Made by a program: the position numbers and the translations under genes. From Halalkalibacter oceani (GTDB taxonomy: Bacteria > Bacillota > Bacilli > Bacillales > Bacillaceae_D): a stretch of DNA of 64,000 bases. The stretch is taken from positions 1 to 64,000 of the forward strand of contig NZ_JAMBOS010000018.1 of the NCBI RefSeq assembly GCF_023715705.1, written 5' to 3'. The notes under the pieces were generated by a model, which did not search any database, was not told the origin of the DNA, and was given only the letters and a program-made list of their open reading frames with translations. Every line of letters starts with the position of its first letter. Position 1 is the stretch's first letter. This document shows positions 8,749 through 17,652 of this stretch, one piece after another.

Positions 8749-9738
8749 ATGAAAGATAATTTTTGGCGTGATTTACCACGACCTTTTTTTATACTGGCTC
8801 CAATGGAAGAAGTGACTGATGTAGTGTTTCGTCATGTTGTAAGTGCAGCGGCCAGACCGGATGTCTTTTTTACAGAGTTCACAAACAGTGAGAGCTATTG
8901 TCATCCAGAGGGAAAGCAAAGTGTGCGTGGGCGTTTGACGTTTACTGAGGATGAACAGCCGATTGTTGCTCATATATGGGGAGATCAGCCTGAAAATTTT
9001 CGCGAAATGAGTATCGGGATGGCAGAGCTTGGGTTTAAGGGGCTGGATATCAATATGGGCTGTCCTGTACCTAATGTCACCCAGCATGGAAAGGGAAGCG
9101 GTCTGATCCGCCGCCCGGAAGTTGCGGCAGAATTAATCCAGGCTGCCAAAGCAGGAGGATTGCCCGTAAGTGTCAAAACCCGACTTGGTTACACTGAGAT
9201 AGACGAATGGCGCGATTGGCTGACGCATATTTTGAAACAGGATATTGTCAATCTTTCCATCCATCTGCGGACAAGAGCGGAAATGAGCAAAGCGGATGCT
9301 CATTGGGAGCTGATTCCAGAGATTAAGAAGCTCCGCGATCAGATAGCGCCTGATACGCTCTTGACGATCAATGGCGATATTCCGGATCGGCAAACCGGGT
9401 TGAAGCTCGCCCGCCAATATGATATTGATGGGGTGATGATTGGCCGCGGCATTTTCGCGAATCCATTTGCCTTCGAAACAGAGCCGAAAGACCATAGCAG
9501 CAAGGAATTGCTTGATCTTTTGCGCTTGCATCTCGACCTCCATGATCAATACGCAGATTTGGGACTACGGCCGTTTAAAGCTCTTCATCGCTTTTTTAAG
9601 ATCTATGTTAAAGGGTTTCGCGGTGCAAGCGGCTTACGAAATCAGCTCATGACCACAAAATCAACAAATGAAGTCCGTGACATGCTCGATACCTTTGAAG
9701 CAAGTCAGCTTGAAGAAATGGACATTCACTCCTCATAA
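8749..9738 (+). CDS. dus: tRNA-dihydrouridine synthase
   Basis: A 329-residue FMN-dependent enzyme reducing uridine to dihydrouridine in tRNA D-loops. The N terminus has [13 protein letters not shown] (LAPM signature); the catalytic cysteine is in [18 protein letters not shown], with the family's usual Lys after GCPxx replaced by Asn, a feature of the DusC-like subgroup; the phosphate-binding NGDI and [13 protein letters not shown] blocks follow. GGAAGG-type site before ATG 8749. Ends in a strong hairpin. Which uridine is modified cannot be told. Confidence 0.92.
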   Translation: MKDNFWRDLPRPFFILAPMEEVTDVVFRHVVSAAARPDVFFTEFTNSESYCHPEGKQSVRGRLTFTEDEQPIVAHIWGDQPENFREMSIGMAELGFKGLDINMGCPVPNVTQHGKGSGLIRRPEVAAELIQAAKAGGLPVSVKTRLGYTEIDEWRDWLTHILKQDIVNLSIHLRTRAEMSKADAHWELIPEIKKLRDQIAPDTLLTINGDIPDRQTGLKLARQYDIDGVMIGRGIFANPFAFETEPKDHSSKELLDLLRLHLDLHDQYADLGLRPFKALHRFFKIYVKGFRGASGLRNQLMTTKSTNEVRDMLDTFEASQLEEMDIHSS

Positions 9739-9783
9739 AAGCGAAGCAGAACGAAGATGGAGTTTATTCAAATCGTGAATGGG

Positions 9784-9832
9784 GGCTGGTGGAAGGACGG
9801 TGTTGAACCGGTTTCCACCAGCCACTTTTGTT
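9784..9832 (+). terminator. Terminator after dus
   Basis: Stem GGCTGGTGGAA / TTCCACCAGCC followed by a T-rich run (ACTTTTGTTTT). Confidence 0.8.
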
Positions 9833-9935
9833 TTCTGCGGTTGATCTTTTCTCTAAAACATGCTCCTACTGATTTTCATTCTTTTTTTCATAATCATCCT
9901 TTATAATAGATGGTAGTGTCATATAAAAATCAGAG

Positions 9936-10475
9936 GTGAATTTGTTGAAAAACAATATCAGGAAAAGCAAAGTGCTGCGTAAGTATGGATGGATCTCATT
10001 TCTTTTATTTTTTATGCTATTCATGCAACCAGTGAAGGGGTCGGAAAAGTTATCGGAATTTTCTAATCATTTTAACGACTTTGGTGGAGATCAACGCACT
10101 AAATACAGATTTTATTTACAATCAGGATGGATTTGGCTTCAGCGGACTCATTCCTGCCCGGCCTTTAGGTCCTGAAATTGAAATAACCGGTTATCAGGAC
10201 TGGCCAACTGATTTTACAAAAGGCAATTATGCCTTTACGGCTGGCGTGTATGATGGAGAGAATATCTGGATGATTCCTTTTAACGCCGATCAAGTCATGA
10301 GAGTAAATCGAACAACCGGGCAAATGACCGGGTTTGATGATTGGCCAAGTGACTTTCAAATAGAACCTGATATCTTTTTTTTGGGTTCATTTAAAGGAGC
10401 TGTCTTTGACGGAGAAAACATTTGGATGATCCCTTATAATGCCAATCAGCTGGTTAAGCTGGACACCATTCTATA
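9936..10475 (+). pseudogene. Frameshifted, truncated secreted repeat protein
   Basis: The reading begins at a GTG-region start with a signal peptide (KYGWISFLLFFMLFMQPVKG) and runs to about 10080, where it must shift frame to continue as NALNTDFIYNQDGFGFSGL. The second part contains two copies of a repeat of the form DWPxDF...YDGENIWMIPFNADQVMRVN / FDGENIWMIPYNANQLVKLD, the kind of repeat found in beta-propeller-like surface proteins. It is cut off at about 10475 where an unrelated nitronate monooxygenase fragment begins. Intact relatives have many more repeats, so this is a remnant. Confidence 0.7.
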
Positions 10476-10906
<431 letters not shown>

Positions 10907-11092
10907 AGACGGATCCAACCTTCCCAGTCAGCGGTTTCCCCTCATTTTTTCTAAGCAATTTATTAGTAAAACATTTATCAAAATGACAAAGGTAATGCCT
11001 TCCTCAACTACTACCCCCAACTTTACCGATATCCTTTAACTAACATCAGCAGGTTTGTCTGCGAGGAGATCCCCTATACAGCAAGCTAATCA
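10907..11092. other. Intergenic, no feature recognised
   Basis: Between the nitronate monooxygenase remnant and the convergent GntR gene. I see no gene, clear hairpin or motif here. Confidence 0.5.
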
Positions 11093-11728
11093 TCAGGAAA
11101 TCGCACGTTGCTTTCCACCTTCCAGATGGTTAGTTATGCGTTCGACAGCTTTATTAGGTTGACGATTAAGAATGGCCTGAATAATGGCTGTATGGTCTTT
11201 GAAATAAGCACTTAATTCAGATAGATCAGTTTTGAATGCTTTTAATGCGAGAATTCGCAGCCGGTCTTGGATTTGATCGAAAATTCTAATAAATTCCTCG
11301 TTGCCATATACATGAACCAGTTGATTATGAAACGCACTATCAAGCTCCGAAAATGCGAGGTAATCTGCTGAATCTAATTCAAGCTCTTGCTTGTTCAAAT
11401 TCTCTTCAAACCAAGAAACTTGTTGATTGGTTAGAGTGCTGGAGGCCAATTTCATCACAACATGAGATTCTATCGCAATCCGCACATCATAGATGTCTAT
11501 TGCTTTTTTTACTGAGATTTCCGCCACGATAGGGCCTTTATTTGGGTAATTATTAATTAAACCTTCTGATTCGAGACGGTCAAATGCGGAACGAATGGGT
11601 GTGCGACTCATTTCTAGTCGCTCGACTAATTCGCGTTCGGTTAGAAAGTCACCAGGCTGTAAATCACCAGTTAAGATTAATTGTTTTATTTTTTGATAGG
11701 CTTGTTCACGCAATGTAAGTGTTCCCAA
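11093..11728 (-). CDS. GntR-family regulator, FCD (FadR-like) subfamily
   Basis: A 211-residue repressor-type protein. Residues 5-70 form the GntR winged helix (REQAYQKIKQLILTGDLQPGDFLTERELVERLEMSRTPIRSAFDRLE); from about 80 on is the helical FCD domain with the metal/ligand residues in the usual D...H...H spacing (SELDSAFHNQLVH, FKDHTAIIQAI, RITNHLEGG). Divergent from the dehydrogenase operon starting at 11957, with a TGTATACA motif next to that operon's promoter. Likely represses the operon until its organic-acid substrate is present. Confidence 0.9.
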   Translation of the reverse strand: MGTLTLREQAYQKIKQLILTGDLQPGDFLTERELVERLEMSRTPIRSAFDRLESEGLINNYPNKGPIVAEISVKKAIDIYDVRIAIESHVVMKLASSTLTNQQVSWFEENLNKQELELDSADYLAFSELDSAFHNQLVHVYGNEEFIRIFDQIQDRLRILALKAFKTDLSELSAYFKDHTAIIQAILNRQPNKAVERITNHLEGGKQRAIS

Positions 11729-11831
11729 TTGCCCTCACCTCTATTTCTAGTTTGAAATTACTCCATAAAAACCTGTTTTTAAAAAGAGACATAAAAAGGC
11801 TTAATCGTATTATACATATTAAAATACCAAA

Positions 11832-11839
11832 TGTATACA
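11832..11839. promoter_or_regulatory. Candidate GntR/FCD operator
   Basis: TGTATACA palindrome (in AATGTATACAAA) immediately upstream of the -35 box of the catabolic operon. FCD-type GntR regulators commonly bind TNGTNNNACNA-like or TTGTATACAA sites; assignment to the adjacent regulator is inferred. Confidence 0.5.
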
Positions 11840-11846
11840 AAATGTA

Positions 11847-11875
11847 TTGACCTTCGACAGCAAGCGGAGTAAGAT
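11847..11875 (+). promoter_or_regulatory. SigA-type promoter of the catabolic operon
   Basis: -35 TTGACC (11847-11852), 17-base spacer, -10 TAAGAT (11870-11875), reading towards the dehydrogenase at 11957. Flanked upstream by the TGTATACA palindrome and downstream by a cre-like box. Confidence 0.7.
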
Positions 11876-11928
11876 AGAGGTACTTGCACGAATATTCAAA
11901 AAATAAACATATTTCCTGTTTTTAGAAA

Positions 11929-11942
11929 TGAAAGCGCTTTAA
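11929..11942. promoter_or_regulatory. cre-like CcpA site
   Basis: TGAAAGCGCTTTAA, one mismatch to TGAAANCGNTTNCA, located downstream of the promoter and just before the AAGGAGGAGG ribosome site. A roadblock position typical of catabolite repression. Confidence 0.6.
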
Positions 11943-11956
11943 GGAGGAGGTTTACA

Positions 11957-13018
11957 ATGAAACAAGTTGACATAGCGGTCATACCTGGTGATGGAGTTGG
12001 AAAAGAAGTCGTTCCTGAAGCTCTTCGAGTCCTTAAACTGTTGGCTGAGATTGATGGTGGATTATCGTTAACGTTCAAAGAGTTCCCCTGGAATTGTGAG
12101 TATTATTTAGAACATGGTGCCATGGTTCCGGACGATGGGCTAGAGGAATTAAAGAACTACCAAGCCCTCTTTTTAGGAGCAATTGGTTTACCAAATCAAG
12201 TACCGGATCATGTCGCGATATGGGGTTCAATTATTAAGATTCGCAGGGAATTTGAACAAGTAATAAATATGCGCCCTGTTAAGAAATTAAAGGGTGTAAA
12301 ATCACCTCTTGATTCGGAGAAGGATTTTGATTTTGTCGTCGTTAGAGAGAACAGCGAAGGGGAATACAGTCAGGTTGGCGGAAGTATTCACAGTGATGAG
12401 GATGAAATCGCCATTCAAAATGCTGTTTTTACGAGAAAAGGAACAGAAAGAGTAATGAGGTATGCATTTGAATTAGCGCAGCAACGTCGTGGAAAGATCA
12501 CCAGCGCCACAAAATCAAATGGACTGTACTACAGTATGCCGTTTTGGGATCGTGTTTTCGAGCAAACGAGTAAAGATTATCAAGGAATCGAGACAGAATC
12601 AACTCATATTGATGCCTTAGCCGCATTTTTTGTGACGAAACCAGCGCATTTTGACGTTGTTGTAGCGAGCAACTTGTTTGGTGACATTTTAACCGATCTC
12701 GGTGCTGCCATCATGGGGAGTATCGGGATTGCCCCAGCCGCCAACGTTAACTTAAATGGAAAGTATCCGTCCATGTTTGAGCCTGTCCATGGTTCAGCTC
12801 CTGATATTGCAGGAAGAAACATTGCCAACCCAGTTGGTCAATTATGGACAGCGAAATTGATGTTAGATCATTTTGGTTTAACAGAGTTAGGAACGTTGTT
12901 ACTAGATACAATTGAACAAACGTTAGAGTCAGGCGTCAAAACAGCGGATTTAGGTGGGCGTTATCAAACGACTGAGTTTGTCGATGTCCTGATAACCAAC
13001 CTAAAACAAAATGCTTAA
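11957..13018 (+). CDS. Tartrate / D-malate-type decarboxylating dehydrogenase (TtuC/DmlA-like)
   Basis: A 353-residue member of the isocitrate/isopropylmalate dehydrogenase family. Seen: VIPGDGVGKEV near the N terminus, FLGAIGLPNQVPDH, the substrate loop RENSEGEYSQVGG which is the form found in tartrate and D-malate dehydrogenases (leucine IPMDH differs), the catalytic Tyr/Lys region, SNLFGDILTDLGAAIMGSIG (metal Asp) and the NAD-binding EPVHGSAPDIAGR. It oxidises and decarboxylates a 2-hydroxy-dicarboxylate with NAD. First gene of an operon with an aldehyde dehydrogenase and SDR, behind a GntR-type operator and a cre box. True substrate not resolvable. Confidence 0.85.
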   Translation: MKQVDIAVIPGDGVGKEVVPEALRVLKLLAEIDGGLSLTFKEFPWNCEYYLEHGAMVPDDGLEELKNYQALFLGAIGLPNQVPDHVAIWGSIIKIRREFEQVINMRPVKKLKGVKSPLDSEKDFDFVVVRENSEGEYSQVGGSIHSDEDEIAIQNAVFTRKGTERVMRYAFELAQQRRGKITSATKSNGLYYSMPFWDRVFEQTSKDYQGIETESTHIDALAAFFVTKPAHFDVVVASNLFGDILTDLGAAIMGSIGIAPAANVNLNGKYPSMFEPVHGSAPDIAGRNIANPVGQLWTAKLMLDHFGLTELGTLLLDTIEQTLESGVKTADLGGRYQTTEFVDVLITNLKQNA

Positions 13019-13046
13019 CGTTGTTTTCAAAAAAGGAGGAGATAAA

Positions 13047-14477
13047 ATGAATCAATCTCGTTTTGGGCATATCGTAAATGGTGAAAGGATGTATACAGGT
13101 GAAGAAATTCCTGTATACAACAAATACAACGGGGAGCAAATAGCGTCGATCTGTTGTGCTGATGAAGAAGTCGTCAAGCAAGCAGTTGATCAAGCAGTTA
13201 AGACATTTAAAAAAGAGAAGCTAACTGCTTATCAAAGGAGTGACATTCTAGTAAAGGCTGCTTCTTTAATTAACGAGAGAAAAGACGAATTGGCACTCTC
13301 AATTGTAAGAGAAGTAGGGAAAACATTGAAGGATGCCAACACTGAAATTGAACGCGCTGTGGAGACATTCAGTATCTCAGCGGAGGAAGCCAAGCGGATC
13401 TCAGGTGAAGGAGTTCCACTCCCTAGCAAGCATCCTGGAGAAAACAGAATGGCTTTTACGGTTCGCGTACCTGTTGGCGTGATTGGCGCGATTACACCAT
13501 TTAATATGCCGTTTACATTGGCAGCCCATAAAGTTGCACCAGCCATTGCGGCAGGAAATACAATTGTCTTAAAACCTGCAGAAATCGCTCCCATCACTGC
13601 GATGAAGATGATCGATATTCTTGAGGAGGCCGGGTTACCGCCTGGATTTATTAATGTGATTAATGGATTAGGTCAAAAAACAGGTCAGTACTTGCTCGAA
13701 GACGACCGGGTCAATATGTTTACCTTTACCGGAAGTGTTCACGTAGGGCAACATATTAAACGTGTAACAGGAATTCGCAAAGTAACGCTTGAGCTTGGAA
13801 ATAATTCACCAAATATCGTTCATAAAGATGCAGTTAACCTTGAACAAGTTGCACAATTATGTGCACAGCGCGGTTTATCGACCCTTAACGGGCAAGCATG
13901 TATTTCTGTTCAGCGTTTGTATGTTCATCAGGACATTATGGAAGAGTTCAAAAAGTATCTTATTCAAGCTACCGAGCAATTTGTTGTTGGCGATCCTGAA
14001 AACATAGAAACAGACATCGGACCATTAATCTCCGAGGTACAAGCGCAGCGTGTCGAAGCATGGGTGAATGAGGCGGTTAAAAATGGAGCGCGTGTTCTAT
14101 GTGGTGGGGAACGAAACGGGGCTTTTTATAGTCCAACCATTTTAACCGATGTGACAGCTACGATGAAAGTCATGTGTGAGGAAGTGTTTGGCCCAGTTAT
14201 TAATTTGATTCCTTATGATGATATTGATTGGGTGTTCAATGAGGCCAATAATTCGGATTACGGGCTGCAAGTCGGTTTGTTCACTTCAAATTTACAAATT
14301 GCGATGAAAGCAGCACAGGAACTTGAATTTGGTGGAGTGATCATCAATGATGTTTCAACATACCGATCAGATTGGACGCCGTACGGTGGGGTTAAAAATA
14401 GCGGACTTGGAAAAGAAGGTCCCATTTATGCTATTCAAGAAATGACAGATGAAAAGACAGTTGTCATTAATCTATAA
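13047..14477 (+). CDS. NAD(P)-dependent aldehyde dehydrogenase
   Basis: A 476-residue ALDH superfamily enzyme. I start it at ATG 13047, which has an AAAGGAGGAG site; an upstream ATG at 13011 overlaps the previous gene and lacks one. Motifs: PFNMPFTLAAHKVAPAIAAGNTIVLKPAE (cofactor cleft), FTGSVHVGQ, the general base Glu in TLELGNN, the catalytic Cys in LNGQACISVQR, and EEVFGPVINLIPY. Closest in style to lactaldehyde/succinate-semialdehyde-type enzymes. Probably oxidises an aldehyde made in the same pathway as the adjacent dehydrogenases. Substrate unknown. Confidence 0.9.
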   Translation: MNQSRFGHIVNGERMYTGEEIPVYNKYNGEQIASICCADEEVVKQAVDQAVKTFKKEKLTAYQRSDILVKAASLINERKDELALSIVREVGKTLKDANTEIERAVETFSISAEEAKRISGEGVPLPSKHPGENRMAFTVRVPVGVIGAITPFNMPFTLAAHKVAPAIAAGNTIVLKPAEIAPITAMKMIDILEEAGLPPGFINVINGLGQKTGQYLLEDDRVNMFTFTGSVHVGQHIKRVTGIRKVTLELGNNSPNIVHKDAVNLEQVAQLCAQRGLSTLNGQACISVQRLYVHQDIMEEFKKYLIQATEQFVVGDPENIETDIGPLISEVQAQRVEAWVNEAVKNGARVLCGGERNGAFYSPTILTDVTATMKVMCEEVFGPVINLIPYDDIDWVFNEANNSDYGLQVGLFTSNLQIAMKAAQELEFGGVIINDVSTYRSDWTPYGGVKNSGLGKEGPIYAIQEMTDEKTVVINL

Positions 14478-14598
14478 GCGTTTCGGAAAGGATGGTTCTT
14501 CGCTTTTTGAACAACCACGGAGCGGAGAAGCCATTTTCTTTCTTGAAAGAAACAATAGAAAGAAGTGGCTAAATTAAAAAAGTAAAGGGGAGAACAAG

Positions 14599-15360
14599 AT
14601 GGGTAAACTTTCAGGACGTATCGCGATTATTACAGGTGCGGGTTCAGGGCTTGGCCAAGCAACAGCATTAACGTTCGCCAATGAAGGGGCAACGATTGTT
14701 GTCGCTGAGTTAAGAGAGGAAGCAGCCGCAAGTACGGTTGCAAAGATTGAAGAGGGCGGAGGCAAAGCTAAAGCAATTATCGGCGACATTTCAAACGTCG
14801 ATTATGTCAAAAAGTTAATCGATGAAACCATTACGGAATTTGGGCAAATTGATATCTTAGTCAATAATGCAGGGGTGCCGATGAGTTTTACACCGATTGA
14901 AGAAGTGACAGAAGAGCAGTGGGACTTACAATTAAATGTGAATGCAAAAGCAGCCTTCTTAACGAGTAAGTACGCGATTCCACATATGAAGAAAAAAGGG
15001 AAAGGCAGTATTGTCAACATCTCTTCCATTGCTTCAAAGCGTGTTCGCCCAGGCTTAACGGCATATTGCGCAGCAAAGGGCGCCATTGTTTTGCTAACAC
15101 AAGCGTTAGCGATAGAAGTAGCGAACCAAGGGATTCGCGTTAATGCAATTAATCCAGGTCCGGCAGAGACTCCAATGTTGGAAAAGTTTTTTGCGAGCAT
15201 GGATCCAGTCGAGGGACGCAAGCTGTTCGAGAATTCAGTTCCAATCGGGCGATTATGTGAACCGGAGGATATTGCCAATATGAGCCTCTATTTATGTTCT
15301 GATGAGGCGTCTTTTATTACCGGTGCTGTTTATGATGTTGATGGTGGGCGGGGACTGTAA
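14599..15360 (+). CDS. Short-chain dehydrogenase/reductase (classical SDR)
   Basis: A 253-residue Rossmann enzyme with TGAGSGLGQ (cofactor), NNAGVP, catalytic Ser in NISSIAS, the YxxxK pair in AYCAAKGA and the C-terminal [12 protein letters not shown]. It lies 120 bp behind the aldehyde dehydrogenase on the same strand with a GGGGAG site before its ATG. Likely interconverts a hydroxyl and keto group in the pathway of this operon. Specificity is unknown. Confidence 0.9.
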   Translation: MGKLSGRIAIITGAGSGLGQATALTFANEGATIVVAELREEAAASTVAKIEEGGGKAKAIIGDISNVDYVKKLIDETITEFGQIDILVNNAGVPMSFTPIEEVTEEQWDLQLNVNAKAAFLTSKYAIPHMKKKGKGSIVNISSIASKRVRPGLTAYCAAKGAIVLLTQALAIEVANQGIRVNAINPGPAETPMLEKFFASMDPVEGRKLFENSVPIGRLCEPEDIANMSLYLCSDEASFITGAVYDVDGGRGL

Positions 15361-15487
15361 AAGTTAGGCTAAGGGCGATTTATCGCATGACAAATTGCAG
15401 ATAAGTCGCCCTTAAAAATATATTGACTATTAAGAATATTAAAATTAGTATTATGGTAAGCGATTTAGGAATTCCTACCAGAATTGT

Positions 15488-15501
15488 TGAAAACGCTTAC
15501 C
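15488..15501. promoter_or_regulatory. cre-like CcpA site before the TRAP binding protein
   Basis: TGAAAACGCTTACC, one terminal mismatch to TGAAANCGNTTNCA, about 37 bp before the DctP start. A possible promoter with TTGACT near 15423 lies upstream, suggesting the gene has its own catabolite-controlled promoter. Confidence 0.55.
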
Positions 15502-15538
15502 TTTATTCGAAAAATAGAAGCTAATGGGGGGATTTTTT

Positions 15539-16606
15539 GTGGGAAGAAGACTTGGTTTATGTGCAGTATTTATGTTTCTAGTAATGATTGCCGCTGCTTG
15601 TGGGGGGAGTAGTGCCACAGATCCAGCAAGTACGCCAGCTGATGAGGGAGCTGAAACTGAACCGACTGAAGGAACAACCGGGGAATTCGAGGAAATGACA
15701 CTTAACCTGGGTCATGCAATTGCCGCTGATGAGACTTCACATTACCACCAAGGTGCATTAAAGTTTAAAGAAATTGTGGAGGAAGAGACTGGTGGAAAGG
15801 TCACGATTGAAATCCACCCGAATTCGGCACTTGGTGGGGAAAGAGAGATGATTGAAGGGTTACAACTAGGTACATTGGATATGGTCTTTACTTCTAGTGG
15901 CCCAGTAGGAAACTTTGCGCCACTGTCGAATGCTTTTGACTTTCCATTCTTATTTAGAGATCGCGAACATGCATATGCAGTATTGGACGGAGAAATTGGT
16001 GCCGAAGTCGCCGAACAATTAGAAGGTGTCGGAATTAAACTGCTGGCTTGGGCGGAAAATGGATTCAGAATGATCACAAATAACAGACGAGCAATCGTTA
16101 ATCCAGAAGATATGCAGGGAATAAGCCTTCGTACAATGGAAAATCAAATTCATATTCAAGCATTCGAGGATTATGGCGGAAATCCGACGCCAATGGCCTT
16201 TAATGAACTATATACAGCCATGCAACAAGGTGTTGTTGATGGACAGGAAAACCCATTAGCTGTTATTATCCCTAGTAAGTTTTATGAGATCCAAAATCAT
16301 TTGACATTAAGTTCTCATGTTTATAGCCCCGCTCCACTTTTAATAAGTAAAGCTCTATATGATGATTTCCCACCTGAGCTTCAAGACATTTTTGTACGTG
16401 CTGCTGAAGAAATGCGCGACTGGGAACGTGAATTTATTGCTGATTTAACAGAACAATACATTCAAACTGCCCTTGATGAAGGAATGGAAATTGTCTCAGA
16501 AGAAGAGTTTAACTATGAGGCGTTCTTTGAAGCAACTCAAGGTGTTTACGAACTGTACCAAGATGAATATGGAGAAATTCATGAACGGATTTGGGCAGTA
16601 GAATAG
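15539..16606 (+). CDS. TRAP transporter substrate-binding lipoprotein (DctP family), no partner subunits
   Basis: A 355-residue DctP-type protein. GTG 15539 is preferred because a GGGGGGA site stands before it; the ATG at 15524 overlaps that site. The signal peptide ends in a lipobox (MIAAAC), followed by an acidic Asp/Glu/Thr linker. The body carries the family features: GGEREMIEGLQLGTLDM, the carboxylate-binding Arg region (MQGISLRTMEN) and FNELYTAMQQGVVDGQENP. It binds an extracytoplasmic organic acid. Unusually no DctQ or DctM gene follows: the gene ends in a perfect terminator and is followed by unrelated sequence. Confidence 0.88.
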   Translation: MGRRLGLCAVFMFLVMIAAACGGSSATDPASTPADEGAETEPTEGTTGEFEEMTLNLGHAIAADETSHYHQGALKFKEIVEEETGGKVTIEIHPNSALGGEREMIEGLQLGTLDMVFTSSGPVGNFAPLSNAFDFPFLFRDREHAYAVLDGEIGAEVAEQLEGVGIKLLAWAENGFRMITNNRRAIVNPEDMQGISLRTMENQIHIQAFEDYGGNPTPMAFNELYTAMQQGVVDGQENPLAVIIPSKFYEIQNHLTLSSHVYSPAPLLISKALYDDFPPELQDIFVRAAEEMRDWEREFIADLTEQYIQTALDEGMEIVSEEEFNYEAFFEATQGVYELYQDEYGEIHERIWAVE

Positions 16607-16655
16607 TATGATTCAAAACTAGTAGTGAAATGTGCTTAAGCGAAACTCACAGATT

Positions 16656-16691
16656 AAGAGGATGTGCCAATGTCATTTGGCACATCCTCTT
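16656..16691 (+). terminator. Terminator after the lone DctP
   Basis: Perfect 15-bp stem (AAGAGGATGTGCCAA and its complement) with a 6-base loop, ending in CTCTTTGGTTT. Shows that the transcript normally ends here and that membrane subunits are not co-transcribed. Confidence 0.8.
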
Positions 16692-16753
16692 TGGTTTATG
16701 TCTCTATTTCAGAACGGGTGGCTGTAATTGTCCATTGAAATGATGACATTACT

Positions 16754-16870
16754 ATGTATCAGATAAAGACAGGAGCAGTTAAATTCACATTTTCATTTAC
16801 AGAGACAAAGATCAAAAGATATAGTAGAAAAGGCAATATGACAACAGCAGAGGTTCAATTAATTGAATGA
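16754..16870 (+). CDS. Short ORF of 38 codons, possible gene fragment
   Basis: An ATG-initiated frame (MYQIKTGAVKFTFSFTETKI...) of 38 residues that ends just before the GNAT gene. There is no convincing ribosome binding site. It may be the end of a decayed gene or chance. Listed because it is the only open frame in this interval. Confidence 0.2.
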   Translation: MYQIKTGAVKFTFSFTETKIKRYSRKGNMTTAEVQLIE

Positions 16871-16901
16871 ACAATGAGATTTATATGTGAGGGAAGATAA
16901 G

Positions 16902-17333
16902 GTGAATATTAGACTAAACAAGAAAACAGAAGTCAATAAAATAGTAGAAATATGGTATGAAGGTTCTTTAATAGCTCATGACTTTATTGATAAGAATTAT
17001 TGGACATCACAGCAAACGGAGATGGAAGAAAAGTATATCCCAATGTCTGAAACCTATGTTGTGAGTAATGCAAAAGATATTGTCGGCTTCGTATCCATGG
17101 TGAATAATTATTTGGCTGCATTATTCATTGATGTTAAGCATCAAGGTGGAGGATATGGAAAGGGCTTGTTAGATTTTGTAAAAAGACAAAGAGAAACGAT
17201 ACAATTAAAAGTGTACAAGAAAAATATGAAAGCCGTCGAGTTTTATTTAAAAAATGACTTTGTAATAAAAGGAGAAACAATAGATGAACAGACTTCCGAG
17301 GAAGAATATTTAATGGAATGGAAAAAGGATTAA
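16902..17333 (+). CDS. GNAT-family N-acetyltransferase
   Basis: A 143-residue GNAT protein when started at GTG 16902 (MNIRLNKKTEVNKIVEIWYEG, the usual N terminus of the family); a GTG five codons earlier at 16887 is the alternative. The acetyl-CoA loop is present in the form HQGGGYGKGLLDFVK, and the C-terminal part has LKVYKKNMKAVEFYLKNDFV, the beta5-alpha4 segment of the family. Single gene with an A-rich composition unlike the neighbouring catabolic genes. Substrate unknown (protein or small amine). Confidence 0.82.
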   Translation: MNIRLNKKTEVNKIVEIWYEGSLIAHDFIDKNYWTSQQTEMEEKYIPMSETYVVSNAKDIVGFVSMVNNYLAALFIDVKHQGGGYGKGLLDFVKRQRETIQLKVYKKNMKAVEFYLKNDFVIKGETIDEQTSEEEYLMEWKKD

Positions 17334-17652
17334 GGAATCGGTTGAGGAGTTAGAGTTTTTAAAAAGATGATTTTTACAAATGGGTAGTAAGTATTGTTTA
17401 AGAAAACCAAAAGGTCAGTGCCTAAACAGATATTCTTAATGAACACTAACGGGTAGCGTTTCTTTAATTAGGGACGCTTTTTCATGTCAGCAAAAAGGTA
17501 GGGTTTGTGCATTGATAAAAAATCTACATAACTTTGATAGTTGTACTACTTATAGTTGGGATTTTTAATTCTGGTAACAATTTTACACTTTCGCTCTATC
17601 AACCTACTACTTAGTATAATAGACGTTAACGTATTTTACTGGGGGTAGGGTT
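17334..17652. other. Intergenic with a hairpin and the IS21 left end
   Basis: Contains a terminator-like hairpin at about 17456-17483 (AGCGTTTC...GACGCTTTTT) that may end the GNAT transcript. From about 17542 on it is the left end of the IS21-family element, including a TTTTACACTTT box at about 17580-17591 and a TATAAT-like -10 near 17616 before istA. No gene. Confidence 0.5.
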
